Part shown: piece after piece, positions 1 to 8,412 of the stretch
How positions within the stretch are numbered: position 1 is the first letter of the stretch
Layout: every line of letters starts with the position of its first letter
Assembly: GCA_945273835.1 (NCBI GenBank)
Contig: CALYPL010000006.1
Span: 52,703 to 116,702, forward strand
Length of the DNA: 64,000 nucleotides
From: an uncultured Dysgonomonas sp.
GTDB lineage: Bacteria > Bacteroidota > Bacteroidia > Bacteroidales > Dysgonomonadaceae
Direction of reading: 5' to 3'
Notes under the pieces: generated by a model
What the model saw: only the letters and a program-made list of their open reading frames with translations
Told to the model about the DNA's origin: nothing
The model's database searches: none
Program-made: the position numbers and the translations under genes

Positions 1-1
1 C

Positions 2-160
2 GAGAGAGCCAAATCCGTTGTAGCACATACCCCCTTCCGCCGTTTCGGAGAAGCCGATGAATTGTTAGGAGCTATACATTATCTGGTGAGCGATGCCTCA
101 GCTTTTGTTAACGGCTCAATAATTGAAGTAGATGGCGGATTTAACTCGTACTCCATCTGA
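2..160 (+). CDS. SDR-family sugar dehydrogenase, C-terminal end (partial)
   Basis: Only the last 52 codons lie in the window. The frame ends in the short-chain dehydrogenase C-terminal pattern TPFRRFGEADELLGAIHYLV followed by FVNGSIIEVDGGF, where the family closes the NAD(P) site (VDGGF). Sitting 45 bp before kduI, it is probably a KduD-like 2-deoxy-D-gluconate 3-dehydrogenase or a D-mannonate oxidoreductase of the SDR type; the substrate cannot be told from this fragment. The start is outside the window. Confidence 0.8.
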   Translation, partial: ERAKSVVAHTPFRRFGEADELLGAIHYLVSDASAFVNGSIIEVDGGFNSYSI

Positions 161-205
161 AAAACACAACATTAAACAATCAGACTTGTTAAACACACCC
201 GAATC

Positions 206-1048
206 ATGAAAACATCAATTGAAGAACGTTGGGGTACACACCCCGATGATGTTAAAAGTTACGATACCGAACAGCTACGAAAAGAATTTCTTGTCGAAAA
301 GATATTTGAACCCGATACGGTTTTAATGACATACACGCATAACGATCGTCTAATTATAGGAGGAGCTTTTCCGGTCAATGAAACCTTGAGACTTGAAACA
401 GTTGATCTTATCAAATCGGAATATTTCTGCGAACGTCGTGAAGTAGGTATCATCTGCATAGAAAATGATGGCGTTGTGAATGTAGACGGTAAGAACTTTG
501 AAATGAAATTTAAAGATGGTCTGTATATTGGCAGAGGAGCTAAAACAATAACTTTCAGAAGTAAAAGCACCGACAAACCATGCAAATTCTATTTCGCTTC
601 ATCGCCCGCTCACAAAGAGTTTCCAACGGCACAAATTGATGAAAAGATGCGGCGCACACGTGATTTAGGAGAAAAAAAGACCTCTAACGAAAGAATCCTA
701 AACCAATTAATTCTAAATGAAATAATACCATGCTGTCAGCTACAAATGGGCATGACCGAACTTAAAGAGGGAAGCGTCTGGAACACAATGCCCCCTCACA
801 CGCACTCAAGACGTATGGAAGCCTATTTTTACTTCAAAGTACCTAAAGAACAAGCCGTTTGTCATTTTATGGGGCAACCGCAGGAAACCCGCCATATTTT
901 CATCGCTAATGAACAGGCTGTAATTTCGCCATCTTGGTCGATACATTGCGCAGCAGGAACAAGCAACTATACATTTATTTGGGCAATGTGTGGCGAAAAT
1001 CTCGATTATGACGACATGGATACTTTCAAAGCTGATAAATTAAGATAG
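206..1048 (+). CDS. kduI: 5-keto-4-deoxyuronate isomerase KduI
   Basis: Cytoplasmic isomerase converting 5-keto-4-deoxyuronate, released from unsaturated uronides made by polysaccharide lyases, to 2,5-diketo-3-deoxygluconate. The 280-aa length matches the family (E. coli about 278 aa). The cupin metal site is visible: PPHTHSRRMEAYFYF gives His198, His200 and Glu205, and SWSIHCAAG gives His247, the expected zinc ligands. It starts at ATG and follows the SDR gene by 45 bp and precedes the DUF4861 gene by 32 bp, so they are probably one operon. Assignment is firm from motif and length. Confidence 0.95.
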   Translation: MKTSIEERWGTHPDDVKSYDTEQLRKEFLVEKIFEPDTVLMTYTHNDRLIIGGAFPVNETLRLETVDLIKSEYFCERREVGIICIENDGVVNVDGKNFEMKFKDGLYIGRGAKTITFRSKSTDKPCKFYFASSPAHKEFPTAQIDEKMRRTRDLGEKKTSNERILNQLILNEIIPCCQLQMGMTELKEGSVWNTMPPHTHSRRMEAYFYFKVPKEQAVCHFMGQPQETRHIFIANEQAVISPSWSIHCAAGTSNYTFIWAMCGENLDYDDMDTFKADKLR

Positions 1049-1080
1049 CCCCCCTACTTTTAATTAATATTTTACCTGAT

Positions 1081-2226
1081 ATGAATAAAGTATGGATTGT
1101 ACTATTTTCAGTTCTGCTGTTCGCATCATGTTCCGATAAAGAACTGAGAATTAAAGTTGAAAATCCGAGCGATTTCGATCGCTTAGCCCAACTGGTTGAG
1201 ATAGATATGGAAACTGTCTGTGATAAATTACCTGCTCTTGACGGATTAAGCTACATTATAAAAAAAGATAATGGTGAACTAATACCTTCACAAATCACCT
1301 CCGATGGTAAATTATTGTTTCAACCATGCCTGAAAGCAAAAGAATCCGCTATGTTTTCTGTCTGCCAAAGCAAACCGGAAACATATAAAACCAAAACATA
1401 TGGACGCTTTATTAAAGAGCGCAAAGAAGATTTTGCTTGGGAAAACGACCGTGTGGCTTTCCGCATTTACGGCAACGCACTGATAGAAACAGATGGTCCG
1501 AGCAACGGGTTGGATATATGGTACAAAAGAACAGACAAAATGATAATCGACAAATGGTATAGGAACGATCTTAAAGGCAAAGCTTCATACCATGAAGATC
1601 ACGGCGAAGGGCTTGACGATTATAAAGTCGGACGGTCGTTAGGAGCAGGCGCAATGGCACCATTCATCGATAATAAATTGTGGCTCAATGAGAACTTTGT
1701 TTCAGCAGAAATAACGGACAATGGTCCGCTTCGCACAACTTTCACGCTAATATACAAAGACATAAATATAAATAATAAGAGATACAGCGAAAAACGGACA
1801 TTCTCACTTGATGCAGGTTCACAATTTACAAAAGTCCTGCAAGAATACGGAACAACCGATACAATAGAAGTAGCAGCAGGCATAGTGAAACGAGAAAAAG
1901 GCGATTCGGTAATCATTGGCAATGATTATATCATTTACACCGAGCCTAAAACCGACAAAACATCGGGTGTGTACATAAGCATTGTATTTCCTGACGGGAT
2001 GAAAAGATCGGTCATTGATTCTTATCAAGTGGAAGCAAAATTAAATGGAGGAAAATATCAACATATACTGGGTGTAACAGATTTTAAACCAAACACGCCA
2101 ATGATCTATTACACAGGCTACGGATGGGAAAAATTTGGATTTTCCGCAGTGGCTGATTTTGAAAAATATACTCAAAACTTCCTCAAAGCTATTAAACAAC
2201 CCTTTATTGTGACCTATATAAAATAA
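1081..2226 (+). CDS. DUF4861 family lipoprotein
   Basis: 381-aa predicted lipoprotein: a hydrophobic N-terminus ends in a lipobox-like LLFASC, with Cys17 followed by SDKE. The body begins LRIKVENPSDFDRLAQLVEI and is all-beta in appearance, matching the DUF4861 family from Bacteroidetes uronate and pectin-type loci. Its function is not established. It lies 32 bp after kduI and 7 bp before kdgK, so it is certainly co-transcribed with uronate catabolism although it is exported. A role in binding or opening an unsaturated or modified uronide outside the inner membrane is inference. Confidence 0.75.
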   Translation: MNKVWIVLFSVLLFASCSDKELRIKVENPSDFDRLAQLVEIDMETVCDKLPALDGLSYIIKKDNGELIPSQITSDGKLLFQPCLKAKESAMFSVCQSKPETYKTKTYGRFIKERKEDFAWENDRVAFRIYGNALIETDGPSNGLDIWYKRTDKMIIDKWYRNDLKGKASYHEDHGEGLDDYKVGRSLGAGAMAPFIDNKLWLNENFVSAEITDNGPLRTTFTLIYKDININNKRYSEKRTFSLDAGSQFTKVLQEYGTTDTIEVAAGIVKREKGDSVIIGNDYIIYTEPKTDKTSGVYISIVFPDGMKRSVIDSYQVEAKLNGGKYQHILGVTDFKPNTPMIYYTGYGWEKFGFSAVADFEKYTQNFLKAIKQPFIVTYIK

Positions 2227-2233
2227 TCAATCT

Positions 2234-3271
2234 ATGAAAAAAGTTGTAACATTCGGCGAGATCATGCTGCGTCTTGCCACCCACGATTATTTGCGATTTA
2301 TACAATCGACCAATCTGAACGCCACCTTTGGTGGCGGTGAAGCAAATGTTGCCGTATCGTTGGCAAATTACGGCATCCCGACAGAGTTTGTGACACGGCT
2401 ACCTAAAAACGACATTGCGGAATGGTGTATTTCGGATTTGAGGAAATACAATGTTGGTACAAATCAAATCGTACGTGGCGGTGATCGGGTAGGCATTTAT
2501 TTCTTAGAAACAGGTGCAGTCTCCCGTGCATCGAAGGTGGTTTATGACCGTGCTAATTCAGCTATTTCAGAAGTCAAACCGGGTATAATAGATTGGAGAG
2601 AGATTTTCAAAGACGCTCAATGGTTTCATTGGACTGGCATAACCCCTGCTCTTTCGCAAGGTGCGGCAGATACTTGTCTTGAAGCAATTAAGGTGGCTAA
2701 CGAAATGGGAGTAACGGTTTCGACAGACCTTAATTACCGCAAGAATTTATGGAAATACGGTAAAACTGCTTCCGAAGTCATGCCCGCTTTGGTTGAAGGA
2801 TGTGATATTATCTTAGGGAACGAAGAAGACGCTGAAAAGGTATTCGGAATTAAACCCGAAGGTTTTGACGTTGCCAATACAGGAGGCGAAGTGAATGCTT
2901 CGGAGTTTGAATCGGTTTGCAAACAATTGATGAAACGCTTTACTCGTGCAAAAAAAGTTATCATTACCCTACGAGGTTCTATTAATGCGAACCATAATAC
3001 TTGGGGCGGATGCCTTTTTTCAGACAAGCTCTACCAATCAAAACGCTATGACATCACTCATATTGTTGACCGTGTGGGCGGTGGCGATTCTTTTATGGGT
3101 GGATTAATCTATGGGCTGATAACATATCCGCATGACGACCAGAAAGCTCTTGAGTTTGCGGTTGCGGCTTCATGCCTGAAACACACCATCTACGGAGACT
3201 TCAATTTGGTTTCGGTAGCGGAAGTAGAAAACCTGATTAAAGGCGATGGTTCGGGACGCGTATCACGATAA
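2234..3271 (+). CDS. kdgK: 2-keto-3-deoxygluconate kinase (PfkB family)
   Basis: Phosphorylates 2-keto-3-deoxygluconate with ATP, giving KDPG for the aldolase encoded downstream. The PfkB signatures are present: the N-terminal GGGEANVAVSLANYG and the C-terminal DRVGGGDSFMGGLIYG, whose Asp is the catalytic base. The usual GAGD is GGGD here, which appears normal for Bacteroidetes KdgK. The 345-aa length fits. It starts 7 bp after the DUF4861 gene. Sugar specificity is inferred mainly from the kduI and eda neighbours. Confidence 0.92.
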   Translation: MKKVVTFGEIMLRLATHDYLRFIQSTNLNATFGGGEANVAVSLANYGIPTEFVTRLPKNDIAEWCISDLRKYNVGTNQIVRGGDRVGIYFLETGAVSRASKVVYDRANSAISEVKPGIIDWREIFKDAQWFHWTGITPALSQGAADTCLEAIKVANEMGVTVSTDLNYRKNLWKYGKTASEVMPALVEGCDIILGNEEDAEKVFGIKPEGFDVANTGGEVNASEFESVCKQLMKRFTRAKKVIITLRGSINANHNTWGGCLFSDKLYQSKRYDITHIVDRVGGGDSFMGGLIYGLITYPHDDQKALEFAVAASCLKHTIYGDFNLVSVAEVENLIKGDGSGRVSR

Positions 3272-3525
3272 GCAGCTGCATGTATATAAGCAATTTATGT
3301 ATAATTCTACAGTGTATAAGATACGGCGTTAATCGTTTTATCATTCACTTCATTCATTTATTCAAATATTCATGAATACATATTGTTAAACACAAATTTG
3401 AGGATATTTCTTCAATAATTTCTTTGATATTCCGACTTCCTCTCGCCAAACAATACACTGTAGATCAATATAATTATCAAAATACTAAAAAATATATTCA
3501 CTTTAAATTATAAAAACACAATTTT
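3272..3525. other. Intergenic leader between kdgK and eda
   Basis: 254 bp without a credible reading frame. It is AT-rich and holds repeated ATTCA elements and a perfect 12-bp palindrome at 3367-3378 (TATTCATGAATA). No clear TAnnTTTG box was seen. The length suggests eda and the permease may have their own promoter or a processed junction rather than simple read-through. Confidence 0.5.
3367..3378. promoter_or_regulatory. Palindrome, candidate operator upstream of eda
   Basis: TATTCATGAATA is its own reverse complement and lies about 150 bp upstream of eda within a run of ATTCA repeats. A dimeric regulator could bind here, but no regulator gene adjoins it and chance is possible in AT-rich DNA. 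Confidence 0.25.
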
Positions 3526-4194
3526 ATGGCAAAATTCACTAAATTGCAGGTCAATAGAGCGGCTTGGGATACAGGCATGATACCTGTATTTTATCATAGC
3601 GATTATGAATTAGCAGAACAAGTACTTAAAGCCTGTTATGAAGGAGGTGTACGAGTTTTTGAATTTACAAACCGAGGAGACTTTGCCCAAGAAGTTTTTG
3701 AGGAGTTGGTTAAATGGGCAGCTAATGCATGTCCCGAAATGATATTAGGCATAGGTTCGATTGTAGATGCCGGCACGGCTGCTCTTTATTTGCAGTCGGG
3801 GGCTAATTTTGTGGTTGGTCCGCTACTTAATCCTGATATTTTTAAGGTTTGCAATCGCAGACAAGTAGCTTATATTCCCGGATGCGCCACAGTTTCGGAG
3901 GTTGGGTATGCTCAGGAACTGGGTGCTGATATTATAAAAATCTTTCCGGGAGATGTGGTTGGTACAGAATTCGTCAAAGGAATAAAAGCTCCGATGCCAT
4001 GGTCAAATATTATGGTAACAGGAGGGGTGGCACCAACTGAAGATAATCTGAGCAAATGGTTCAATGCAGGAGTATATTGTGTAGGAATGGGCTCTAATCT
4101 TTTCCCGAATGAAGTAATTAATGCTAAAGAATGGGGCAAAATCACTCAACTATGCAAAAACACTATTGAAATCATCCGAAAAATCAGAAGTTAA
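3526..4194 (+). CDS. eda: KDPG aldolase (2-dehydro-3-deoxy-phosphogluconate aldolase)
   Basis: Class I aldolase cleaving KDPG to pyruvate and glyceraldehyde-3-phosphate, the last step of the pathway encoded upstream. At 222 aa it is typical. The Schiff-base lysine is Lys138 in [10 protein letters not shown], matching the family KxFP motif, and Glu46 in VFEFTNR is the conserved catalytic glutamate. The phosphate-binding GGV and GMGSNLF segments follow. It is 24 bp upstream of the permease gene. Some members also cleave 4-hydroxy-2-oxoglutarate, which cannot be excluded. Confidence 0.93.
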   Translation: MAKFTKLQVNRAAWDTGMIPVFYHSDYELAEQVLKACYEGGVRVFEFTNRGDFAQEVFEELVKWAANACPEMILGIGSIVDAGTAALYLQSGANFVVGPLLNPDIFKVCNRRQVAYIPGCATVSEVGYAQELGADIIKIFPGDVVGTEFVKGIKAPMPWSNIMVTGGVAPTEDNLSKWFNAGVYCVGMGSNLFPNEVINAKEWGKITQLCKNTIEIIRKIRS

Positions 4195-4218
4195 CATTAT
4201 AAATTTTAAATATTCCAC

Positions 4219-5649
4219 ATGGGGACACTTAAACTAATAAAAGGAAAATACACGATTTACAGATGGACAATATGTGGACTATTGTTCTTTACCACAACAA
4301 TTAATTACCTCAACAGACAAATTCTATCATTATTGCAGCCGTTGATAAAATACGATTTTCACTGGAGCGACAGTGATTACGGGACTATTACTGCAACCAT
4401 TTCATTAGCTTATGCTTTCACTCTTCCATCCGTAGGTCGAATTATTGATAAGTTAAGTCCCAAGAGTAGTGTTACAATAATTATAGCAATGTGGTCAACA
4501 ATAGCTTGCTTAAGTGCATTAAGTTGTTTTCTGATTGAAAAAATTGTAGATTTACCCGATTCGGAAGTATTAAGTATGGTTACTAATCGTGCCGTTTTAG
4601 ATAAGATAACGTCATGGAGTATTCTTATTTTTGTAGTCATAGGCTGTATCATTGCAATGGGCGAGGCGGGAAATTTCCCATCAATAACTAAGGCTGCTAT
4701 TGAATGCTTTCCTAATGAGAAACTATCGTTTGCTACTGATTTATTTAATTCAGGCGTCGTTGTCGGAATTATACTTGCAGCGCTGATCTCGCCTTTTCTC
4801 GCTACTGCAATCGGTTGGTCAAAAACTTTTCTTGTATTCGGGATTATTGGTTTCATCTGCCTTATATTATGGCTATTGTTATATAGATCTCCCCAAAAGA
4901 ACGCATCCAAAAATAATGCGAAATCAGCATGTAAAAGCCAAGACAATAATAAAGGTGAAACTGTTTTTTGTGATCCCCAAAAGAAGATTTCTATTTTCAG
5001 TTACTTAAAATATCGCCAAGTTTGGGCTTTTGCATTTGGTAAATTGATGACGGACGGTGTCTGGTGGTTCTTTATTTTCTGGACACCCGCTTATCTGGTC
5101 GCCGAATACGGTTTGAAAATGACTGAACTGGCATTGCCGATGGCTTTACTTTATTTCATCACTGTTTTTGGTTCGATTTTCGTAGGGAAACTACCTAACT
5201 ACTATGTAAATAAAGGTATGGAGTCTTATTCAGACCGCATGCGCACAATGATAATCATTGCGTTATTTTCTCTTTTAGTTTTATTTGTACAGCCTTTAGG
5301 GCATCTTAAACTTTGGAATGGTAATGGTTACTGGATTGCAATAATCTTAATCGGATTAAGTGGTTTAGCGCATAGAGCGTGGGCTGCCAATATTTTACCG
5401 ACTTTAGGGGTTATGATACCGAATGAAGCGATTACATCTATTAGTTGTATAGGCGGAATGGCAGGAGGCATCGGCTCTTTTGTGATACAAAAGTGTAGCG
5501 GGATAATTCTTGATTACAGCTTGGTAGAATGGGGATCAAAGTATAAAGGATATACCATTATTTTCACATTTTGCGCTTTAGCTTATCTTATCGGTTGGAA
5601 CATTATCAAAATATTAGTACCTCAATTTAAACCTATTGAGAATGCGTAA
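4219..5649 (+). CDS. MFS permease, hexuronate (ExuT-like) type
   Basis: Inner-membrane secondary transporter of 476 aa with about 12 hydrophobic segments. The N-terminal TTTINYLNRQILSLLQPLI and the conserved GEAGNFPSITKAAIE helix are hallmarks of the anion:cation symporter / hexuronate branch of the major facilitator superfamily. A charged loop (residues about 225-255, rich in Lys and Asn) separates the two halves. It is the last gene of the uronate cluster, so uptake of glucuronate, galacturonate or the unsaturated monomer is likely. An intrinsic terminator follows. Confidence 0.88.
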   Translation: MGTLKLIKGKYTIYRWTICGLLFFTTTINYLNRQILSLLQPLIKYDFHWSDSDYGTITATISLAYAFTLPSVGRIIDKLSPKSSVTIIIAMWSTIACLSALSCFLIEKIVDLPDSEVLSMVTNRAVLDKITSWSILIFVVIGCIIAMGEAGNFPSITKAAIECFPNEKLSFATDLFNSGVVVGIILAALISPFLATAIGWSKTFLVFGIIGFICLILWLLLYRSPQKNASKNNAKSACKSQDNNKGETVFCDPQKKISIFSYLKYRQVWAFAFGKLMTDGVWWFFIFWTPAYLVAEYGLKMTELALPMALLYFITVFGSIFVGKLPNYYVNKGMESYSDRMRTMIIIALFSLLVLFVQPLGHLKLWNGNGYWIAIILIGLSGLAHRAWAANILPTLGVMIPNEAITSISCIGGMAGGIGSFVIQKCSGIILDYSLVEWGSKYKGYTIIFTFCALAYLIGWNIIKILVPQFKPIENA

Positions 5650-5678
5650 TAATTACTATTATCGCTATTTTATAATAA

Positions 5679-5717
5679 ACAAAAGTCCTGCTATTAACGA
5701 GCAAGACTTTTGTTTTA
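5679..5717 (+). terminator. Intrinsic terminator after the hexuronate permease
   Basis: Arms ACAAAAGTCCTGCT (5679-5692) and AGCAAGACTTTTGT (5700-5713) pair with one G-T wobble over a short loop, followed by a T run. It lies between convergent genes and may serve both strands. Confidence 0.8.
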
Positions 5718-5732
5718 TTAGGTTGTGAAATA

Positions 5733-6647
5733 TCAATATTTTCCTGATTCAATTTCTTTGGTAAACTCTTTACATATTTTTTCGTGTGTCCTTACCATGT
5801 ATATCAACAATATATTTAAAACTGTCAGCTCAAAGACAAAATAAATCCAAGGTAATCCGATAAGCGCAGATATGAACAAGGCTATGGCTCGGGTATTAAA
5901 AGAAAGAATATTGGTATATTTCATCAAAGGAAGACTTTTTTGGCGAAATTCTTGGCGAAATTCATCAGGATAAGTTTCTCCGTATTTTTCTTTCAACAAC
6001 GCAAACATTTTCTGAAAAGAGGGAGTCCAGCTTTCCTGCCCTTTTGTATAGCTACGATAGAAAAAAAGATATATTTTATCGAACCAATTGTTCTTAAAAG
6101 TCTGCTTATTATATTTTTCTGTAAGTTCAACTGAATTATCAAGCTCACTACCCGATTTACCCTTCAGGAACAATAAATGTATGTTTCGGTAATAATCTGC
6201 CATTGAAGCTTGTTTGGAATGAAAGAAACCTGCGACTACTGCCATTCCCCAAATCCATCCTCCCCATACAGGAAACAGGCGGAAACAAATGGCTATATAA
6301 ATTGACGCAAACCACAGGTCACCCGCAAAACCATCGAGAGCACGTCCAACCGGAGAGAATTGTTTAGTCATTCGGGCAAGTTGTCCGTCTGCGCTATCGT
6401 AAGAATTTGCCCAGACAAGCAGGAAAATACCCAACAATGTAATCCAAATATTACTATAATAGAAACATACTCCTGCGGCTACACCCAAAAATATACTGAG
6501 TATGGTTACCGTATTGGGGGATACGCCTATTTTCTGAAAAAATAATGCCCAACGATAGCCGATAGGGCGATAAAAATATATATCAATTGGTTCTTCTGTG
6601 TCTGCCGACTTCAACGTCGATTCTAATGTTGGTTTCTTATCGTTCAT
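5733..6647 (-). CDS. CDP-alcohol phosphatidyltransferase family protein
   Basis: 304-aa integral membrane enzyme of the family that transfers a phosphatidyl or phospho-alcohol group from a CDP-activated donor. The signature begins canonically, DSADGQLAR then eight residues, then GRALD, but the last Asp is one residue late (DGFAGD, D-x4-D instead of D-x3-D). Several hydrophobic helices lie on both sides of a soluble insert at about residues 165-245. The gene is 7 bp downstream of a small membrane protein gene and in one unit with the divIC-like gene. Neither lipid product nor alcohol can be assigned. Confidence 0.8.
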   Translation of the reverse strand: MNDKKPTLESTLKSADTEEPIDIYFYRPIGYRWALFFQKIGVSPNTVTILSIFLGVAAGVCFYYSNIWITLLGIFLLVWANSYDSADGQLARMTKQFSPVGRALDGFAGDLWFASIYIAICFRLFPVWGGWIWGMAVVAGFFHSKQASMADYYRNIHLLFLKGKSGSELDNSVELTEKYNKQTFKNNWFDKIYLFFYRSYTKGQESWTPSFQKMFALLKEKYGETYPDEFRQEFRQKSLPLMKYTNILSFNTRAIALFISALIGLPWIYFVFELTVLNILLIYMVRTHEKICKEFTKEIESGKY

Positions 6648-6654
6648 TTCTTAT

Positions 6655-7038
6655 TTAGGATTTCTTGACGGACGAATCATGGTTGTTTTCATCATCCTGT
6701 TCATTTTTATATATGCGTGGGAGCATTATTGAACCGTAAAGGGTAAGTACCGCCGCAATGAGCAGACATATTATCCATTGTTTCATTCCGGCAAACATCA
6801 GATAAGCTGATACAGCCATAAGCAATACGGCAAATATCATAATGTTATACAGCCGTTTGCCACGAATATTCTTCCCCGGATAAGGAGTTGTGAACATAGT
6901 GGCTGCATAACCTGCTACCCCGACAATCATAACGTATTTCGCAATTTCAGCATTGAAAGAATATATGATTGCTGACAATAGGATAAGTATTGCCGAAAGT
7001 TTAAAAATAATATTCTTGGTTTTGTTAGATGGTTTCAT
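6655..7038 (-). CDS. Small four-helix membrane protein, function unknown
   Basis: 127 aa, not recognised. Four hydrophobic stretches (around residues 10-28, 33-50, 63-80 and 85-105) and a charged, Asp/Asn-rich C-terminal tail (NEQDDENNHDSS) suggest an inner-membrane protein with a cytoplasmic tail. It starts 14 bp after the divIC-like stop codon and ends 7 bp before the CDP-alcohol transferase, so the three are probably translated from one message. A link to envelope or lipid metabolism is inference from position only. Confidence 0.7.
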   Translation of the reverse strand: MKPSNKTKNIIFKLSAILILLSAIIYSFNAEIAKYVMIVGVAGYAATMFTTPYPGKNIRGKRLYNIMIFAVLLMAVSAYLMFAGMKQWIICLLIAAVLTLYGSIMLPRIYKNEQDDENNHDSSVKKS

Positions 7039-7052
7039 CAGTCAGGATACCT

Positions 7053-7358
7053 CTATTCTATTATAAAAACGTCTTCATTGGCTCTCTTCATCAGAAAATG
7101 CTCACGAGCAAATTTTTCTATACTTTCCTTATCCGATTTCAGAAGTTCCAGTTGTTTCTTGTCGCGAACGGTTTGATTGCGATAAAATTCAATCTGATTA
7201 TTAAGATTGCGTATTTTATTGTTATAGCTGATTTGCATAAAAATGTTGCTGTCGCTCAGAAAAAACGCCATTATGATAAATGCCACAAGCACGAGCAATT
7301 GGATATTGGTATAACCATCTTGCCTGAGTCTGCTAATCATTTTTTTCAGCAATTCCAT
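7053..7358 (-). CDS. Septum formation initiator family protein (DivIC/FtsB-like)
   Basis: About 101 aa from the ATG at 7358. One transmembrane helix (QLLVLVAFIIMAFFLS) is followed by a periplasmic coiled coil (NKIRNLNNQIEFYRNQ onward) and a short C-terminal part with KFAREHFLMKR, the layout of DivIC/FtsB division proteins, which form a complex with FtsL-like partners at the septum. An upstream TTG at 7400 keeps the frame open but lies inside a TAnnTTTG promoter box, so the ATG is preferred. Confidence 0.85.
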   Translation of the reverse strand: MELLKKMISRLRQDGYTNIQLLVLVAFIIMAFFLSDSNIFMQISYNNKIRNLNNQIEFYRNQTVRDKKQLELLKSDKESIEKFAREHFLMKRANEDVFIIE

Positions 7359-7397
7359 TGATCTTAACTTTACGCGGACGACGGTATTATTAAAATA

Positions 7398-7405
7398 CAA
7401 AGATA
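7398..7405 (-). promoter_or_regulatory. -7 box for the divIC-like operon
   Basis: TATCTTTG on the minus strand matches the Bacteroidetes TAnnTTTG -7 consensus, about 40 bp before the ATG at 7358. It directly abuts the divergent xerD box. No good TTTG -33 element was seen. Confidence 0.55.
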
Positions 7406-7413
7406 TATATTTG
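7406..7413 (+). promoter_or_regulatory. -7 box for xerD
   Basis: TATATTTG matches TAnnTTTG, 19 bp before the xerD ATG at 7433. It begins at the base next to the divergent -7 box, so the two promoters should compete for polymerase. Confidence 0.5.
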
Positions 7414-7432
7414 TATTAATATTCTGCTTTGA

Positions 7433-8338
7433 ATGAAACCAAAAGATGATATAATACAGAAATACAAAAACTATTTGCTTCTTGAGCGGTCGTTATCAAA
7501 AAACTCGATTGAAGCGTATATCGATGATGTGAACAAATTGCTGTATTTTGTTGAAAACGAAGGTCTGAATCTGCAAAATCTGACTTTAGACAATCTTGAA
7601 CAATTTGTTGCTCAACTTTATGACTCGGGTATCAACGCTCGCTCCACAGCAAGAGTTATTTCAGGCGTCAAATCATTTTTCAGTTTCCTGCTACTCGATG
7701 AATACATAGTCAAAGACCCTTCCGAATTGCTCGAAACCCCAAAAATCGGCTTTAAGTTGCCCGTTGTACTCTCCATAGAAGAGATTGAGAATATTCTTCG
7801 GGCTATTGATATGTCTACCAAAGAGGGTGAGCGCAACAGAGCTATATTAGAAGTTTTGTATGGTTGCGGGTTGCGAATTTCGGAGTTGACCAATCTAAAG
7901 TTTTCAGATCTTTATCTGGATGAGGAATTTATAAAGGTTGAAGGTAAAGGAGGTAAGCAAAGGCTTGTACCTATTTCTCATGCCGCAATCAATGCGCTCA
8001 ATAATTATCTGACCGAACGGAAACAGATTGACGCGAAGAAAGGGCATGAAGATATTGTTTTTCTAAGCAAGCGGGGAACTGCTATATCACGCATCATGGT
8101 CTTTCATTTCATCAAACAATATGCCGAATCAGCAGGTATTAAAAAAAACATAAGCCCCCATACTTTCAGACATTCGTTCGCCACTCATCTGCTTGAACGT
8201 GGAGCAAATATACGTGCTATACAACTGATGCTTGGGCATGAAAAGATTACTACTACCGAACTTTATACCCATATCGACAGGGAATATCTGCGTCAAGAAA
8301 TCATTGAACACCATCCTCGTAATAAGAAGCAAGGCTGA
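7433..8338 (+). CDS. xerD: Site-specific tyrosine recombinase XerD
   Basis: 301-aa tyrosine recombinase that, with a partner XerC-like enzyme, resolves chromosome dimers at dif. The catalytic set is complete: Arg148 (GCGLRISEL), Lys172 (EGKGGKQR), His243 and Arg246 (SPHTFRHSF), His269 (MLGHEKI) and nucleophile Tyr278 (ELYTH), at almost the positions known for E. coli XerD. The N-terminal SAM-like core-binding domain spans about residues 5-90. Length and absence of phage or integron context support a housekeeping Xer protein. XerC versus XerD naming is from overall resemblance. Confidence 0.92.
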   Translation: MKPKDDIIQKYKNYLLLERSLSKNSIEAYIDDVNKLLYFVENEGLNLQNLTLDNLEQFVAQLYDSGINARSTARVISGVKSFFSFLLLDEYIVKDPSELLETPKIGFKLPVVLSIEEIENILRAIDMSTKEGERNRAILEVLYGCGLRISELTNLKFSDLYLDEEFIKVEGKGGKQRLVPISHAAINALNNYLTERKQIDAKKGHEDIVFLSKRGTAISRIMVFHFIKQYAESAGIKKNISPHTFRHSFATHLLERGANIRAIQLMLGHEKITTTELYTHIDREYLRQEIIEHHPRNKKQG

Positions 8339-8361
8339 TCATAGAAATACAATATAATTTC

Positions 8362-8369
8362 TATCTTTG
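8362..8369 (+). promoter_or_regulatory. -7 box for the DUF3332 gene
   Basis: TATCTTTG matches TAnnTTTG and lies 43 bp upstream of the ATG at 8413, in the 74-bp gap after xerD, giving this gene its own promoter. Confidence 0.5.
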
Positions 8370-8412
8370 CCCGCTATTTAACCATGATTCATTAAAATTT
8401 AATTACAAACGT

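Noticed and set aside
3070..3120. GGGD in place of GAGD in the PfkB motif of kdgK
   Set aside because: The catalytic Asp is kept and Bacteroidetes KdgK proteins commonly carry this variant, so it is not a sign of inactivity.
7433..8338. Tyrosine recombinase as an integrase of a mobile element
   Set aside because: Length, complete Xer-type catalytic spacing and housekeeping neighbours fit XerD; no attachment repeats, tRNA gene or phage genes nearby.
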